NCBI RefSeq assembly: GCF_021183625.1
Contig: NZ_CP089214.1
Span: forward strand, 6,076,001 to 6,140,000
Length of the DNA stretch: 64,000 nt
Direction: 5' to 3'
From: Nocardia asteroides
Lineage (GTDB): Bacteria > Actinomycetota > Actinomycetes > Mycobacteriales > Mycobacteriaceae
Shown here: piece by piece, positions 35,825-44,198 of the stretch
How the letters are laid out: every line of letters starts with the position of its first letter
Numbering within the stretch: position 1 is the first letter of the stretch
Notes under the pieces: generated by a model
What the model saw: the letters and a program-made list of their open reading frames with translations, nothing else
The model's database searches: none
Told to the model about the DNA's origin: nothing
Program-made: the position numbers and the translations under genes

Positions 35825-36850
35825 ATGCGGTTACGACGGAGCGACCCCAGCGGGCCCGGCCTGCGACGGGTGCGTCGCGGCAAGGGCTTCTCGTACCACA
35901 CCGCCGACGGCGGCCCGGCCGACCCGGAGGACGTCGAGCGCATCCGCGCGCTGGTGATCCCGCCCGCCTGGAAGAACGTGTGGATCAGCGCGCACCCGAA
36001 CGGCCACATCCAGGCCGTCGGCACCGACGCGGCCGGGCGCAAGCAGTACCTCTACCACGAGCGCTGGCGCTCGGCGCGGGACGAGGAGAAGTTCGACCGG
36101 GTGCTCACGCTGGCCGCGAAGCTGCCGACGGTGCGCGAGCGGGTCCACGCCGACCTGGGGCTGAGCGGGCTGCCGCGGCGCCGGGTGGAGGCGGTCGCCG
36201 TCGACCTGCTCGACCGCGGGGTCTTCCGGGTCGGCGGCGAGGAGTACGCGGAGGAGAACGGCACCCGCGGCGTCGCCACCCTGCTGCGCGAGCAGGTGAC
36301 GGTGAGCGGCGACGCCATGCTCTTCGACTACATCGCCAAGAGCGGGGTGCACCGCCGGGTCCGGGTCACCGACGCGCGGCTGGCGCGGGCGGTGCGCTCG
36401 CTGCGCCGCAGCCGCTCCGGCTCGGACCGGCTGCTCGTCTACCGGCAGGGCGACGCCTACCGCGAGCTGCACGCCGACGACATCAACGCCCGCTTCAAGG
36501 AGCTCGCCGACTGCGAGTGCAGCGCCAAGGACCTGCGCACCTGGCAGGGCACGGTGCTGGCCGCGGTTACCTTCGCCGCGCTCGGCCGCCCCGACTCCGA
36601 GCGCGGCCGCAAGCGGGTGCGCAAGGAGGTCTACGAGGCGGTCGCCGAGGCGCTCGGCAACACCCCGACCGTCGCCCGCGAGTCCTATGTCGACCCGCGC
36701 GTGGTGCGCGCCTGGGAGAACGGCGACACCATCGCCAACGCGCTGCCGCGTGCGGAGAAGCAGAAGGACGAGGACGCCCGCCGCGATGTCGTCGAACGGG
36801 CGGTGATCCGCCTCCTCCGCGACCGCGACCGGGCGCGCCGCGCGGCCTGA
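35825..36850 (+). CDS. DNA topoisomerase IB, eukaryotic-like
   Basis: A 341-residue type IB topoisomerase, the length of bacterial poxvirus-like enzymes. GKGFSYHTADGG, PPAWKNVWISAHPNGHIQAV and GRKQYLYHERWRSARDEEKF are the N-terminal DNA-binding blocks; FKELADCECSAKDLRTWQGT holds the catalytic Arg/Lys region, and Tyr288 in RESYVDPRVV is the nucleophile. It relaxes supercoils without ATP. ATG 35825 is chosen; GTG 35807 would add six residues. It is divergent from the UdgX gene, so two DNA-maintenance genes share a short intergenic region. Confidence 0.87.
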   Translation: MRLRRSDPSGPGLRRVRRGKGFSYHTADGGPADPEDVERIRALVIPPAWKNVWISAHPNGHIQAVGTDAAGRKQYLYHERWRSARDEEKFDRVLTLAAKLPTVRERVHADLGLSGLPRRRVEAVAVDLLDRGVFRVGGEEYAEENGTRGVATLLREQVTVSGDAMLFDYIAKSGVHRRVRVTDARLARAVRSLRRSRSGSDRLLVYRQGDAYRELHADDINARFKELADCECSAKDLRTWQGTVLAAVTFAALGRPDSERGRKRVRKEVYEAVAEALGNTPTVARESYVDPRVVRAWENGDTIANALPRAEKQKDEDARRDVVERAVIRLLRDRDRARRAA

Positions 36851-36898
36851 CGCGCACCGCCGCCGCGCAGCCTGACGCGCACCGCCGGCCGGCGCGCT

Positions 36899-36922
36899 CG
36901 TGCCGCGGCCGCGGTCGGCACG
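36899..36922. terminator. Candidate hairpin terminator
   Basis: Arms CGTGCCG (36899-36905) and CGGCACG (36916-36922) with a 10-nt loop, between the convergent topoisomerase and MalT-like genes. Confidence 0.45.
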
Positions 36923-36942
36923 GGCGGCTGCGGCAGCGCTCG

Positions 36943-39495
36943 TCAGAGCAGCCCCAGGTGCCGCGCCCGATCCAGCGCGCCGGTGCGCGAGTGCGCGTGC
37001 AGCTTGGTGTAGATGCCGCGCAGATGCGTCTTCACGGTGTTCACCGAGATGCCGAGGTCGGCGGCGATCTCACCCGCCGTCCGCCCGGAGGGCAGCCGGG
37101 CGAGCACCTGCCACTCGGTCTCGGTGAGGCCGTGCTCCGCCCGCCCGCGCCCACCGGCCGCGTGCCCGCGCACCGCCGCCACGAAGGGGTCCCGGTGCCC
37201 GAAACACCCCGCCGTCTCGTCCAGCATCCCGATCACCCCCGGCACCTCGAGGAACGGCCGGACCAGGTGCTCCGGCTCGGCGAGCTCGACCGCCGACTCC
37301 AGGCAGCCGCGGGCGCGCGCCTGCATCCCGGTGGCCCGGTGCGCGGCGGCGAGCAGCAGCAGCGCCGTCACCCCGGTCACCCGCGGCACGGCCGTCCCGG
37401 CGATCGGCTCCAGCAGCGACCGCACCGCCTTCGGCCGCCCGGCCGCGTGCGCGAGCGCCGCAGCCCCGACCGCCACGTCCGGCAGCTCCCCGAGCCGCTC
37501 GCGCGCGCGGTCGAGCAGGCCGCGCGCGGCCACCGGCTCGTGCACCGCGAGCAGCTCCCACACGGCGTGCCGCACCAGCCCGCTCACCACCGCCGGGCGC
37601 GGGTGCCGGTCGAGCAGCGCGAGCAGCTGCTCGCGCAGCGCGGTCACCGCCGCGTACCGATCGTCGGCCTGTCCGCAGCGCATCAGCAACCCCAGCACCA
37701 GCGCGTGGCTGCCCGCCACCGGATCCGCCACCCCGGCCGCGTCCGGCCGCATCGCGAGCACCCCGTCCAGCGCCGCCCCGCCCTGCTCCGCCCCGCGCAG
37801 GTACCCGGAGAAGGCGAGCATGGCGCGCGCCTGGGCGACGTCGGTCACCTCGGGGACGCCGTGCCGTGCCGCGCAGTCCAGCGCGTACCCGGCCCGCCGC
37901 CGCATCCCGCCGAGATCGTCGGCGAGCCCGGCGGCCATGGCGAGCCGGGTGGCCGCGCGCACCACCAGCCGCGGCTGCCCGGTGCTCTCGGCCAGGGTGA
38001 GCGCGCGGCGCAACAGCTCCTCGCCGCGCTCCCGGCCGCCGTCGAGCACCGCCAGCGTCGCCCACTGCACCGCCGCGTAGCCGTCGATGTCCGGGTGCGC
38101 GGTGCTCGGCGGCTCCGCGCCCGGGCTCCGCGCGCCCGCGTTGACCAGCGCCGCCTCCAGCCCGGCGGCCCCCGCCAGCGCGGCCACCCAGCCGGGCGGC
38201 GCGAACGACGGGGTCCCGCTCCTGGTGGCGAGCACGTCGAGGTAGGCGACGGCGTTCGCGTTCTCGCCGCGCACCAGCGCGTCCACCGCGCGCAGCGCCC
38301 AGACGAACGGGTCGTCGGCGAGCAGTGGCCGCTCCCTGGTCAGCGGGGTCAGCAGGCTCGGGCCGTCGCCGGCGAGCACCACCGCGGGGCCGCTGGTGCG
38401 CAGGTAGCCGCGGATCGGCTCGTCGTCCGGCTGGGCGAGCAGGTGCGGCAGCGCGGCCGAGCTCAGCCCGGCCGCCTGCAGCCACTGCGCGGTCACCAGG
38501 CGCAGCCCGGCCGCGCGCTCCCGGCCCAGCCGGTTCACCTCGGCCAGCAGGAAGGCGCGCAGCAGCGGGTGGTAGCGGTACCAGAGCGTGCCCGCCGCGC
38601 CGGTGCGGGTGAGCGGGAAGCCGAGCCGCTCCAGCCGGTCGAGCAGGTCGCCGGTGTCCGGCCCGGCCAGCAGCGCGGCCAGCGGCTCGGTGAACTCCTC
38701 CGGCACGCTGGTCAGCACCAGGAAGTCGCGCACCGCGGCGGGCAGCGAGTCGAGCAGCTCGCCGATCAGGAAGTCGGAGACCGCGGCGGCCGGCCTGGCC
38801 AGCACCGCCAGCGCGGCGCTCCGATCGCCGGGGTAGGCGTCCAGGTAGAGCGCGGCGATCCGGACCAGCGCGGGCCAGCCGCGGGTGAGCCGCATGATCG
38901 CGTCCAGCTCGGCGGGCTCCGGCGGGCAGCCCTGCGCCGCGCAGACCAGCGCCGCCTCGGCCTCGGTGAAGGCGAGCCGGTCCGCGCCGAAGCGGCGCAT
39001 GCGCTGGTCCGGCATGGTGTGCCAGCGCAGCGGCGGGTCGAAGCGCCCGGAGAGCACGGTGACCAGGGTCGGCGGCGCCAGCCGGAGGAACTGCTCCAGC
39101 CCGGCCAGCACCAGCGGGTCGTCGATCAGGTGCACGTCGTCGATGACGAGCACGGTGTGCGGGGCATCGTCGGGCCTGGCGGCGAGCAGCGCGGTGAGCG
39201 CGCTCGCCGGGGTGCGCTGCCCGGCGGTGGGGTCGGGCAGGCCGAGCCGCGCCGCCAGCACACCGGCGAAGGCGGTCACCGCCGCGCGCTCCGGGGTGAC
39301 GGTCAGCAGCGCGACCGCGAATCGGCTCTGCTCGGCCCACGCGGTGAGCACCGAGGTGCGGCCGCTGCCCGCGGGGGCGCTCAGCACCAGTACCCGCGCC
39401 GCGCCCGGCCGGACCGCCGCCTCGATCGCCGCGACCAGCGCGGGCCGCGCGATCGTGCGCGAACCGACCGTGCCGATCCGGGTCGAGAGCACCAT
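36943..39495 (-). CDS. MalT/LAL-type LuxR-family transcriptional regulator
   Basis: An 850-residue STAND ATPase regulator. The P-loop region is SAPAGSGRTSVL (39-50), with Arg at the position of the usual Walker A lysine; Walker B is TVLVIDDVHLID (114-125). A TPR-like helical domain fills the middle, and a LuxR helix-turn-helix is at the C-terminus (ARLPSGRTAGEIAADLGISV, then VKTHLRGIYTKL). ATG 39495 follows GAGGAGGCGGC. Signal and targets are unknown; the divergent membrane protein gene, with a palindrome between, is a likely target. Confidence 0.85.
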   Translation of the reverse strand: MVLSTRIGTVGSRTIARPALVAAIEAAVRPGAARVLVLSAPAGSGRTSVLTAWAEQSRFAVALLTVTPERAAVTAFAGVLAARLGLPDPTAGQRTPASALTALLAARPDDAPHTVLVIDDVHLIDDPLVLAGLEQFLRLAPPTLVTVLSGRFDPPLRWHTMPDQRMRRFGADRLAFTEAEAALVCAAQGCPPEPAELDAIMRLTRGWPALVRIAALYLDAYPGDRSAALAVLARPAAAVSDFLIGELLDSLPAAVRDFLVLTSVPEEFTEPLAALLAGPDTGDLLDRLERLGFPLTRTGAAGTLWYRYHPLLRAFLLAEVNRLGRERAAGLRLVTAQWLQAAGLSSAALPHLLAQPDDEPIRGYLRTSGPAVVLAGDGPSLLTPLTRERPLLADDPFVWALRAVDALVRGENANAVAYLDVLATRSGTPSFAPPGWVAALAGAAGLEAALVNAGARSPGAEPPSTAHPDIDGYAAVQWATLAVLDGGRERGEELLRRALTLAESTGQPRLVVRAATRLAMAAGLADDLGGMRRRAGYALDCAARHGVPEVTDVAQARAMLAFSGYLRGAEQGGAALDGVLAMRPDAAGVADPVAGSHALVLGLLMRCGQADDRYAAVTALREQLLALLDRHPRPAVVSGLVRHAVWELLAVHEPVAARGLLDRARERLGELPDVAVGAAALAHAAGRPKAVRSLLEPIAGTAVPRVTGVTALLLLAAAHRATGMQARARGCLESAVELAEPEHLVRPFLEVPGVIGMLDETAGCFGHRDPFVAAVRGHAAGGRGRAEHGLTETEWQVLARLPSGRTAGEIAADLGISVNTVKTHLRGIYTKLHAHSRTGALDRARHLGLL

Positions 39496-39586
39496 GCCGC
39501 CTCCTCGGACGGTCCATCGAGCTACTTCCGGGCAAATCGTTCCTCGAAAAGTGAAGATACCCCGTTTCCGCTGGTAGCAATAGAAC

Positions 39587-39603
39587 TCACCCGAATCGGG
39601 TGA
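39587..39603. promoter_or_regulatory. 17-bp palindrome, candidate operator
   Basis: TCACCCGAATCGGGTGA, 39587-39603: 8-bp arms around one central base, in the 175-nt gap between the divergent MalT-like regulator and membrane protein genes. The rest of that gap is AT-richer than its surroundings, as expected for promoters. Confidence 0.5.
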
Positions 39604-39670
39604 TGTGCCCGGCGGGTCGGGGGAGGAGATTCGGCGACACCGAACACCCACCCGACGAGAGGGGTCTCCC

Positions 39671-40081
39671 ATGACACACGCAGGCGAAACCGGACACCCC
39701 GTCCGCCAGGGCTTCGCGGCGGCGACATCGATCGCGGCCTCGATACTGCTGCTCGCCGTCGCCGTGCTCTCGGTGCTGCAGGGCATCTCGGCGGTCGCGG
39801 ACGATTCGCTGTTCGTGGTCGGCCCGGACTACGTGTACTCGCTCGACACCACCACCTGGGGCTGGATCCACATCGTGCTCGGCGTGCTGCTCGGCATCGC
39901 GGCGGTCGGGCTGATGACCGGCGCCACCTGGGCCAGGATCACCGCGATCGGGCTCGCGGCGCTCTCGATCGTGAGCAACTTCCTCTGGCTGCCGTACTAC
40001 CCGGCGTGGTCGCTGCTGGTCATCGCGCTGGACGTGGTGGTCATCTGGGCCGTCGCCACCTGGCGCCCCGAAGCGGGCTGA
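39671..40081 (+). CDS. Four-helix membrane protein (DUF7144-like)
   Basis: A 136-residue protein with four predicted transmembrane helices (about 15-37, 60-80, 84-104 and 108-128). The loop DSLFVVGPDYVYSLDTTTWG followed by WIHIVLGVLLGIAAVGLMTG is the conserved core of an actinobacterial membrane family. Function is unknown. ATG 39671 is 10 nt after GAGAGGGG. Divergent from the MalT-like regulator. Confidence 0.78.
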   Translation: MTHAGETGHPVRQGFAAATSIAASILLLAVAVLSVLQGISAVADDSLFVVGPDYVYSLDTTTWGWIHIVLGVLLGIAAVGLMTGATWARITAIGLAALSIVSNFLWLPYYPAWSLLVIALDVVVIWAVATWRPEAG

Positions 40082-40211
40082 GCCAGGACGCACGACCGGC
40101 GGGTACCGGGGCCTCGGCTCCGGTACCCGCTTCCCGTGTGCGGTGGCCGCCCGGCCCGAATGAACGCCGGGGAACGGGGTAGCACCGAAGGCGAGCACAC
40201 GGGCAGGAGCA

Positions 40212-40991
40212 GTGACGGCCATGACCGGAAACGAGGGTGGTCCGCGACCACGCGGCGACCGGACCGGCGATCCCGAGGGCGACGCCTGGAACTGGCAGGC
40301 CCGCGGCGAGACCCCCACCGAGCGGCTGGACCGCAACTTCGGCCAGCTGCTCCAGGAGCTGCGGGTGCTGCAGACCGGCGTCCAGCTGCTCACCGGCCTG
40401 CTGCTGATCCTGCCCTTCCAGGACGGCTTCGAGGAGCTCGGCGCCGCCGAGCGCGGCATCTACCTGGCCGCGGTCACCTTCGCCATGACGGCGACGGTCG
40501 TGCTCGTCGCTCCGGTCGCCTGGCACCGCGTGCTGTTCCGGCGCAGGCGGCTGGAGGACGTCGTCTCGGCGGCGCACCGCTGCGCGCTGGTCGGGCTGGT
40601 CCTGCTCGGCCTCGCGCTCACCGCGGTGGTGGTGCTGATCGTCGCGGCCGTGATCGGCATGATCGCGGCGGTGCCCGCGGGCATCGGCACCGGGCTGCTC
40701 TTCCTCACCGTGTGGCTGCTGGTGCCGCTGCGACACCGGCGCACCCCGCTCGACCCGGACCGGCGGGAGCCGGCCCGCGGCCGCACCATCCGCCCCGACC
40801 CGCGCTCCGGCGACGACGCCGCGCACCCGGTCACCACCACCGTCGACGTCACCACCCCCGACACCGCATCGACCAGCAGGACCTCCCGCGCCAGGCGACG
40901 CTCGGGGCCGCTGCCCCCGCCCACCCGGCGGTCGGGCGGCCGCGACGGCCGCTCCGCCGACCGGAGCGGCAGCGCCCCGAACCCGGCCTGA
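40212..40991 (+). CDS. Membrane protein, DUF6328-like
   Basis: A 259-residue protein. Residues about 30-175 match an actinobacterial membrane family: RLDRNFGQLLQELRVLQTGV, then QLLTGLLLILPF and helices at about 80-100, 122-145 and 150-170. The basic, disordered C-terminal tail (about 180-259) is rich in Arg, Asp and Ser. Function unknown. Start may be GTG 40212 (RBS AGGAG) or ATG 40221. It precedes an RsbW-like gene by 32 nt, so the two may form an operon. Confidence 0.7.
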   Translation: MTAMTGNEGGPRPRGDRTGDPEGDAWNWQARGETPTERLDRNFGQLLQELRVLQTGVQLLTGLLLILPFQDGFEELGAAERGIYLAAVTFAMTATVVLVAPVAWHRVLFRRRRLEDVVSAAHRCALVGLVLLGLALTAVVVLIVAAVIGMIAAVPAGIGTGLLFLTVWLLVPLRHRRTPLDPDRREPARGRTIRPDPRSGDDAAHPVTTTVDVTTPDTASTSRTSRARRRSGPLPPPTRRSGGRDGRSADRSGSAPNPA

Positions 40992-41023
40992 CCCCCAGCG
41001 CGAGGTCCGGAACAGGCAACCGC

Positions 41024-41515
41024 ATGTCCCTGCGTCCGCACTTCCCCCGCGACCCCCGCGGCACCCGCCCCGCCGCGCGGCCGCGCCCCCGCTCCCGCCC
41101 GCCCGCCACCCCGGCCCGGGTCGAGCTCCGGGTCGCGCCCGACCTCTCCCAGCTCATGACGCTGCGCGCGCTCGCCGAGGCGGCGGGGCTGCAGGCCGGG
41201 CTGAACACCGCCGAGACCATCGATCTCGGCCTCGCCGTCGACGAGGTCGCCACCGCCCTGATGGCCGACCCGGCGCCCGGCTCCACCGTGTGCTGCGTGC
41301 TCGCCGTCGACGCCAGGCGGATCACGGTGCGGATCAGCGGCGTCACCCGCGCGGAGTCGCCGCTCGATCCCGGCCACTTCGGCTGGCACATCCTGTGCTC
41401 GCTCACCGACCGCGCCGCCGTCGACCAGGCGCCGTTCGACCCGCACCGCGGCGGCTACCCGACCGTCGTCGACTTCGGCCAGCAGCGGCAACGGCTGCTC
41501 CGCGCGGTCCGATAG
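41024..41515 (+). CDS. RsbW-like anti-sigma/HATPase protein, diverged
   Basis: A 163-residue protein with a basic, Arg/Pro-rich N-terminus (1 to about 28) and a GHKL domain. It is a paralogue of the RsbW at 13.7 kb: both have LMTLRALAE or TMLRALAE, DEVATxL, FGWHI and QAPFDxxRxGYPTxVDF. The N-box Asn is Ala here (VDEVATALMADPAPG), so ATP binding may be weak. It may bind SigF or another sigma factor, or act as a modulator. It is followed by a SigF-like promoter, a 53-residue gene and a cold-shock gene. Confidence 0.72.
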   Translation: MSLRPHFPRDPRGTRPAARPRPRSRPPATPARVELRVAPDLSQLMTLRALAEAAGLQAGLNTAETIDLGLAVDEVATALMADPAPGSTVCCVLAVDARRITVRISGVTRAESPLDPGHFGWHILCSLTDRAAVDQAPFDPHRGGYPTVVDFGQQRQRLLRAVR

Positions 41516-41519
41516 TCGA

Positions 41520-41544
41520 GGTTTCATTTCGGGACTCACGGGAA
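41520..41544 (+). promoter_or_regulatory. SigF-like promoter variant
   Basis: GGTTT (41520-41524), 15-bp spacer, GGGAA (41540-41544). Perfect -35, one mismatch in the -10. It lies 56 nt before the 53-residue gene. Confidence 0.5.
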
Positions 41545-41600
41545 TATCGCGATCACCACCGGGTGCCCGGTGGCGGATCGATGCAGAGGAGAACGCCGTC

Positions 41601-41762
41601 ATGACCCGTCAGTCCGGCACGAATCGAATCGGCTCGGAGCGCACCGACACCACCGACGACTCGGCTCCCACGGTCGAGTGGCCGGACCCGAGCCCGCTCT
41701 CCTCGTGGTGGCAGCAGGTAATGCGCGGGTCCGGCGCCGACGCCGCCGCGGCGGGCGCGTAG
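41601..41762 (+). CDS. 53-residue protein upstream of the cold-shock gene
   Basis: ATG 41601 to TAG 41762 encodes 53 residues, starting MTRQSGTNRIGSERTD and containing TVEWPDPSPLSSWWQQVMRG near the middle. It has a good RBS (GAGGAG, 9 nt upstream) and its stop directly abuts the ATG of the cold-shock gene, so the two are probably co-translated. Two adjacent Trp and an acidic first half are its only notable features. No family recognised. Confidence 0.6.
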   Translation: MTRQSGTNRIGSERTDTTDDSAPTVEWPDPSPLSSWWQQVMRGSGADAAAAGA

Positions 41763-42005
41763 ATGGAACCCCGCTCCGAGTGGCGCACCGGCACCGTCGC
41801 CTGGTTCGACGCCGCCAAGGGCTTCGGCTTCATCCGCGCCGACGACCACGCCGAGGTGTTCGTCGAGTTCGGCAGTATCGACCAGCCCGGCTACCGCACC
41901 CTCGCCGAGGGCCAGCAGGTGCGGTTCACCAGCGTGCAGGGGCGCACCGGCGCCGAGGCCGCCGTGGTCCGGCCGCTCGGCGCCGAGCACGAGCTCGCTG
42001 CCTAG
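41763..42005 (+). CDS. Cold-shock-domain protein
   Basis: An 80-residue CSD protein. GTVAWFDAAKGFGFIRADD carries RNP1 (KGFGFI) and the RNP2-like EVFVEF, with Phe replacing the usual VFVHF His. It should bind single-stranded RNA or DNA. Residues 1-8 extend the normal 67-residue core. It starts immediately at the stop of the 53-residue gene and is convergent with the mycolyltransferase gene, 4 nt apart. Confidence 0.85.
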   Translation: MEPRSEWRTGTVAWFDAAKGFGFIRADDHAEVFVEFGSIDQPGYRTLAEGQQVRFTSVQGRTGAEAAVVRPLGAEHELAA

Positions 42006-42009
42006 TTTT

Positions 42010-43038
42010 TCAGGACAGCCCCGCCGCCAGCGCGGGCCAGGAGCGTTTCAGGTCGTCCTGCCAGTACCCCCAGGAGTGCGTGCCCTCCGGGGCGATCTCC
42101 ACCGTCGCCGGGATGTCCAGCTCCGCCAGGCGGTTCGCCAGGTTCCTGGTGCAGTACGCGGTGCCCGCCTCGATGACGCCACCGATCACGATCTGGTTCG
42201 CGAGCTGCTCCGGATTGTTCGGGTCGCCCATCATGAAGGGGTCGCCGAGCCGGTCGTAGCGGCCGGGCAGCCCGGAGCCGCTGGAGATGTAGAGGGTGGT
42301 GCCGCGGAGCTTCTCGGCGTGCACGAGCGGATCGTTCGCCGCCCAGCCCGGCGCCTCCGGCGGGCCCCACAGATTCTCCACGTTCCCGCCGCCCCAGGTC
42401 TCCACCGACATCCGCACCAGCCGGTGGCCAACCGGATCGCTGGTCTGCGCGCAGCCGCTGTAGGCGCCGACGCTCCGGTACAGCCCCGGCTTGGTGATCG
42501 CGAGCAGCAGCACCGAGGTGCCCGCCATGGAGATCCCGGCGATCGCGTTGCTGCCGCTGGTGCCGAGCGCCGCGTCGATGATCGGCGGCAGCTCCTCGGT
42601 GAAGAAGGTCTGCCACCGGTTCACGCCGAGCACCGGGTCCGGCCGCTCCCAGTCCGCGTAGTAGCTCCAGCGGCCGCCGACGGCGGTGACCACGTTGACC
42701 TCCTTGTCGGCGAGGAAGCCGAGCGCGTCGGTCTTCCCGGCCCAGGTGGCGACGCCGTCCTCGCCGCCGCCGCCCCCGTTCAGCAGGTAGAGCACCGGGC
42801 GCGGCACCGAGGTGTCGGCCGGGCGCTGCACCTCGACCGGCACCGTCTTGCCCATGGCGGCGGAGTGGATGTGCAGCACCATGGTTCGCGCGTCCACCGG
42901 CTCCACCCGCTCGATCCGCGACCCGTTCGGCGCCGTCGCGCTCGCCGCGACGGCGGCCGGCTCCGCCGATGCCGTCGGCCCCGCCCCGGCCGCCGCGATC
43001 AGCACCAGCGCGATCGCCGCCACAACCCTGCCCCGCAT
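42010..43038 (-). CDS. Secreted mycolyltransferase, antigen 85 family
   Basis: A 342-residue alpha/beta hydrolase with a signal peptide (1 to about 26, ending TASAEP). GISMAGTSVL gives the nucleophilic Ser, and THSWGYWQDDL near the C-terminus gives the catalytic His; SYYADWER and LLNGGGGGEDG match the Ag85 active-site surroundings. Such enzymes transfer mycolic acids to trehalose or arabinogalactan outside the cell. ATG 43038 follows GGGAGGAG; an upstream start at 43086 lacks a signal-peptide pattern. It is the best single marker of a mycolic-acid actinomycete here. Confidence 0.88.
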   Translation of the reverse strand: MRGRVVAAIALVLIAAAGAGPTASAEPAAVAASATAPNGSRIERVEPVDARTMVLHIHSAAMGKTVPVEVQRPADTSVPRPVLYLLNGGGGGEDGVATWAGKTDALGFLADKEVNVVTAVGGRWSYYADWERPDPVLGVNRWQTFFTEELPPIIDAALGTSGSNAIAGISMAGTSVLLLAITKPGLYRSVGAYSGCAQTSDPVGHRLVRMSVETWGGGNVENLWGPPEAPGWAANDPLVHAEKLRGTTLYISSGSGLPGRYDRLGDPFMMGDPNNPEQLANQIVIGGVIEAGTAYCTRNLANRLAELDIPATVEIAPEGTHSWGYWQDDLKRSWPALAAGLS

Positions 43039-43220
43039 GTGTCCTCGCTCCTCCCGGCCCGTCCGGTGACGTGCCCCCGCGCACACTCAACGCCGCGCGG
43101 TCGGGGGCGGCCAGCCCCCAAAGCCTCGTCCGGGGGAAGTGGGGGCACGGATTGGTGATCGCGCTCTCACTCATTGAGAACGCCATTTCCCTCCGTGCCC
43201 CGATGTGGTCTCATCGAACG

Positions 43221-44198
43221 GTGTTGAAGACCAGGTTCACCGAGGAATTCGGGATCGAGCACCCCGTCGTCTGCGGCGGGATGACCGCGATCGGCACCGC
43301 CGAGCTCATCGCCGCGGTGGCCGAGGCCGGTGCGCTCGGCTTCCTCACCGCGCTCACCCAGCCGACGCCGGAGGCGCTGCTGGCCGAGATCGGCCGGGTC
43401 AGGGAGCGGACCGACAAGCCGTTCGGCGTGAACCTGACCATCCTGCCCACCCGCAACCCGGTGCCCTACGACGAGTACCGCGACGCCATCGTGGCGGGCG
43501 GCGTGAAGATCGTGGAGACCGCGGGCGCCAACCCCGAGCCGCACCTGCCGATCTTCAAGGCCAACGGCGTGAAGGTGGTGCACAAGGCGGTCGCGGTGCG
43601 GCACGCGCTCAAGGCCGAGCGGCTCGGCGTCGACGCCATCAGCATCGACGGCTTCGAGTGCGCGGGCCACCCCGGCGAGGACGACGTCCCCGGGCTGGTG
43701 CTGATCAATGCCGCCGCCCGCAAGCTGAGCATCCCGATCATCGCCTCCGGCGGCATCGCCGACGGCGCCGGGCTGGTCGCCGCGCTCGCGCTCGGCGCCG
43801 ACGCGGTCAACATGGGCACCCGCTTCGTCGCCACCACCGAGGCCCCGATCCACGAGAACGTCAAACGGCAGATCGTCGCCAACGACGAGCGCGCCACCCA
43901 GGTGATCTTCCGCGAGTTCCGCAACACCGCGCGGGTGGCGCGCAATGCCGTCTCCGCGGAGATCGTCGAGCTCTCCCGGCGTCCGGGCGCCACCTTCGCC
44001 GACGTCGCGCACCTGGCCTCCGGCGAGCGCGGCAGGCGCGAGGTGCTCGGCGCGGGCGACATGGACGGCGGGCTGTGGTGGGCCGGTCAGGCGCAGGGGC
44101 TGATCGACGAGGTGCTCTCCTGCCGCGAAGTGGTCGAGGGAATCGTCGGCGACGCCGAGCGGATCATTGCCGGGCGACTGGCGGGGATGCGGGGATAG
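43221..44198 (+). CDS. Nitronate monooxygenase-like FMN enzyme
   Basis: A 325-residue TIM-barrel flavoprotein. HPVVCGGMTAIGTAELIAAV is the N-terminal FMN strand, PFGVNLTILPTRNPVP and DGFECAGHPGEDD contain the family His near the flavin, and IIASGGIADGAGLVAALALG with ADAVNMGTRF binds FMN phosphate. It oxidises nitronates or reduces related compounds. GTG 43221 gives the usual family start (LKTRFTEEFG); ATG 43203 would add six residues. Its 3' end overlaps the convergent DUF3754 gene by 35 nt. Confidence 0.85.
   Translation: MLKTRFTEEFGIEHPVVCGGMTAIGTAELIAAVAEAGALGFLTALTQPTPEALLAEIGRVRERTDKPFGVNLTILPTRNPVPYDEYRDAIVAGGVKIVETAGANPEPHLPIFKANGVKVVHKAVAVRHALKAERLGVDAISIDGFECAGHPGEDDVPGLVLINAAARKLSIPIIASGGIADGAGLVAALALGADAVNMGTRFVATTEAPIHENVKRQIVANDERATQVIFREFRNTARVARNAVSAEIVELSRRPGATFADVAHLASGERGRREVLGAGDMDGGLWWAGQAQGLIDEVLSCREVVEGIVGDAERIIAGRLAGMRG

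Noticed and set aside
35176..39603. A 1475-codon open frame on the plus strand
   Set aside because: It runs across parts of four genes with recognisable motifs (UdgX, topoisomerase, MalT-like regulator) and has low-complexity composition.
40177..40181. GGGTA upstream of the DUF6328-like gene as a SigF -10
   Set aside because: No GTTT-like element lies 14-17 bp upstream.
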